From NCBI RefSeq assembly GCF_005886345.1, contig NZ_PNEC01000036.1, positions 1 through 64,000 on the forward strand: a DNA stretch of 64,000 bases, read 5' to 3'. The notes beneath the pieces are model-generated. The model searched no databases. It was not told where the DNA came from and saw nothing but the letters and a program-made list of their open reading frames with translations. The position numbers and the translations under genes are program-made. Within the stretch, counting starts at the first letter, position 1. The number at the start of each line of letters is the position of its first letter. Below are positions 62,313 to 64,000 of the stretch, one piece after another. Origin of the DNA: Pseudoalteromonas phenolica (GTDB lineage: Bacteria; Pseudomonadota; Gammaproteobacteria; Enterobacterales; Alteromonadaceae).

Positions 62313-62330
62313 TGTGGGTAAACAATAAAG
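62313..62330 (+). mobile_element. Possible Tn7-like right-end remnant next to glmS
   Basis: TGTGGGTAAACAATAAAG begins 18 bases after the glmS stop. It matches the outer right end of Tn7 as I remember it (TGTGGGCGGACAATAAAG) at 15 of 18 positions, in the orientation and near the place where Tn7 inserts. No tns genes follow, so if real it is only a remnant. Chance resemblance is possible. Confidence 0.35.
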
Positions 62331-62366
62331 AAGTACTTACTCAAAAATATAATCAGGTCTAATTTT

Positions 62367-62400
62367 AAAAGCTTACTCCTTTATTGAGTAAGCTTTTTAT
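62367..62400 (+). terminator. Rho-independent terminator after glmS
   Basis: AAAAGCTTACTC and GAGTAAGCTTTT form a 12-base stem with a seven-base loop and a T-rich tail, 72 bases after the glmS stop. Confidence 0.9.
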
Positions 62401-62453
62401 TTTTAAGCAGTCAAAAAATAGGCCTCTTTAAGAATTTATGACCTTTAAATAAG

Positions 62454-62669
62454 TCATATTTTTTGCTCGTTAATTTGCTCAGTTCTTGGAGCACAGATAA
62501 TAAGTATAAGTAAAGCTATTGCCCCAAGTAAGGGGATTGTGCCTAGCACTGCAATTAGCAATACTAAATAGTTCACCTTGTCATATTTTCCTATAAGTAA
62601 CTTTTTTGCAATATATGGGATGAGTAAAAAGTTAATTAAAGCATTTAGTAAAAATAGGGTAAAAAACAT
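62454..62669 (-). CDS. Small two-helix membrane protein
   Basis: 71 residues with hydrophobic segments at about 2-22 and 33-58, and a polar tail (PRTEQINEQKI). AAGGAAAG lies a few bases before the ATG. It is not recognised as a known family; it could be a PLDc_N-like or small inner-membrane protein. Coding status rests on its length, start context and membrane pattern. Confidence 0.55.
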   Translation of the reverse strand: MFFTLFLLNALINFLLIPYIAKKLLIGKYDKVNYLVLLIAVLGTIPLLGAIALLILIICAPRTEQINEQKI

Positions 62670-62982
62670 AATCTTTCCTTAATTAGGGTTAGGTGAACAG
62701 CTCGATGAGCAGCAATCAACAATTATTACTTTTCCTATTGGACTACCATTATGCTATTGATTAATAAAGAACTGCCTTTGCTTTCTTTTTAAAATCAACG
62801 ATAAATAAACACGATAAGCCTGCTTTTAACTAGACATTATTACGAGTCTGTAGAGCCGCATTGGGTAGTCAGAATAATCATAGCAGGTTGCAACCAGGGT
62901 TCTAGTCCGCAACTTCACTGTATCTTAATGTCTTAAAATATAAGCTTCAGTTTCTGACAATACCCAAATTTGCTCTTAATTT
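62670..62982. other. Intergenic region without recognised gene
   Basis: About 310 bases between two minus-strand membrane-protein genes. I see no convincing ORF, RNA gene or strong terminator. Confidence 0.5.
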
Positions 62983-63657
62983 CTAGATAGCTGGGTTTAG
63001 AGACAATGTTGACTCTTCTTTATAGCGTTTACCAAGTAGCCATCTAGTAGGTAAAATTAATAGGTAAATCACACCAGTAAGGTATAGCAGATTGGGGCTC
63101 AACAGATACACCATAGTGTGGGATAGCAGTGCTACTAAGACAATGGCCAAATCAGTAAAAATTTCACGTTTTATTGATATTTTGGAGACCGTTAGAATAA
63201 GCTTCTCGCGGTTTTTATAAATGTAGATATTCATCAGCATTAACAAACCGAAGATTGTCATTAAAGTTGATGAGAATATGTGTATAAGCTGAGAGATTTG
63301 ACTCAAGGTTAATGTTTCTTCCATTTTTATCGCACTTTGATAAAACGGAAAAAACGTTTCTAGTGCCAAAGTAAACATATACTTCAGCGGAAACACAAAA
63401 AACAAGATAGTAAATAAGAAGCAAGCAAGTAGGATTTTTAATGGCGCGTCCACTTTATCAATAGAGCTTAATAGTCTCGCCTGGTTATTCCAAATAATGA
63501 ACAACATCAAGAATGTAATAAAAAAGCCAATAAAACCATGTGACATACTCTCAAACTCGGCATAGCTTTTAGGTATTTCCATTTTCACAACTAAAAAAGT
63601 GAGTGCCAATCCAAAGATTGCATCACTTAATGCTTCTATTCGAGATTTTGAAACCAT
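62983..63657 (-). CDS. TMEM175/DUF1211-family membrane protein (putative K+ channel)
   Basis: 224 residues with six predicted helices. The N-terminal RIEALSDAIFGLALTFLVVKMEIP matches the family signature R-x-E-A-(F/L)-S-D-A-I-(F)-x-(I/L)-A-x-T-L. The Phe of the FSD motif is Leu here. Bacterial TMEM175 proteins form K+-conducting channels; the physiological role is unclear. It stands alone on the minus strand. Confidence 0.85.
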   Translation of the reverse strand: MVSKSRIEALSDAIFGLALTFLVVKMEIPKSYAEFESMSHGFIGFFITFLMLFIIWNNQARLLSSIDKVDAPLKILLACFLFTILFFVFPLKYMFTLALETFFPFYQSAIKMEETLTLSQISQLIHIFSSTLMTIFGLLMLMNIYIYKNREKLILTVSKISIKREIFTDLAIVLVALLSHTMVYLLSPNLLYLTGVIYLLILPTRWLLGKRYKEESTLSLNPAI

Positions 63658-64000
63658 TCAATTCATACCTAAACGTTAGAATAAAAAACAAACTAAGATA
63701 ACTGATTAAATAATAAAACCTTATACAAATCAACAGTGTTCGCAAATCCGTTCCCTTTTTGAATGTTATGAAATCAATTAAGAATGATTAGAAAGTAAAT
63801 TGAAATTACGAAAGAAGTCACAATGCAATGTTGGTTTGCATAGAAATTTGAGAAACGAGAATGCTTTAACTTTAATTAGCACCTATCCATCGAAAAGATA
63901 GTACTTGAAAGCTAGTTTTAACTCTTTTTTACTCTGGGGTTAAGGCGTGTAGTGCGCCTTATGAGTTAATAAGTATAAGGTATGTGGCCACCGTATCGAA
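63658..64000. other. Right-end intergenic region
   Basis: No gene is recognised in the last 343 bases. A seven-base hairpin, TAAGGCG/CGCCTTA (63941-63961), is the only clear structure. Confidence 0.5.

Noticed and set aside
62313..63657. A resident Tn7-like transposon downstream of glmS
   Set aside because: No tnsABCDE-like genes or CRISPR genes follow in the window; only a short end-like sequence is present.

Overview
The window looks like a chromosomal segment of a marine gammaproteobacterium of the Alteromonadales, most likely Pseudoalteromonas or a close relative. This is inferred from the gene families (glmU, glmS with a DeoR regulator, mltD, glutathione-dependent formaldehyde genes, TonB receptors, LytTR regulators), the moderate GC content and the style of the intergenic palindromes. 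No database search was possible. No rRNA, tRNA or CRISPR array was recognised.

Layout. (1) 1-10.9 kb: a split RiPP locus around glmU. A glycine-rich-domain-protein-like (GRDP-like) gene and a 47-residue double-glycine peptide lie before glmU. After glmU come an HlyD adaptor, a C39-peptidase ABC exporter, a second precursor peptide on the minus strand, a LanC cyclase and a full-length LanB dehydratase. Neither precursor is in the supplied ORF calls; I found both by reading the intergenic DNA. Their leaders align without gaps at 12 of 27 positions, so I infer that one machinery serves both. (2) 11-23.5 kb: a broken secreted-protein gene, a serine hydrolase, thpR, an AraC regulator coupled to a GH24 lysozyme, mltD, the fghA-frmA formaldehyde pair with a LysR regulator, a collagen-like choice-of-anchor lipoprotein, and a nonsense-mutated RAYT transposase among four copies of a ~65-bp palindrome. 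(3) 23.5-28.2 kb: an iron-uptake operon (TonB receptor, two small membrane proteins, PepSY protein) with a Fur-like box.

(4) 28.4-32.2 kb: an outer-membrane protein with a LytTR regulator, a small membrane protein and an acyltransferase-3 protein. (5) 32.4-39 kb: a complete proteorhodopsin system. Proteorhodopsin, crtE, crtI, crtB, crtY and blh are on one strand and idi converges on blh. Together they run IPP/DMAPP to GGPP, phytoene, lycopene, beta-carotene, retinal and the holo-pump. The pump has the D-T-E proton-pump residues and Gln at the spectral tuning position, predicting blue absorption. (6) 39.5-43.9 kb: an unrecognised 347-residue protein, a TonB-like outer-membrane protein, a LytTR regulator and a duplicated histidine-kinase tail.

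(7) 43.9-58.9 kb: a histidine kinase and sigma-54 response regulator divergent from an ABC system with one MacA-like adaptor, one MacB-like ATPase and four tandem ~800-residue permeases. Two inverted repeats and a sigma-54-like promoter lie between, as expected for direct control by the regulator. (8) 58.9-64 kb: a small DUF6482-like protein, a DeoR regulator with an operator-like palindrome, glmS, and two membrane-protein genes. The most novel material is the two-precursor class I lanthipeptide locus with its GRDP-like partner; next are the sigma-54-controlled four-permease exporter and the complete proteorhodopsin operon.
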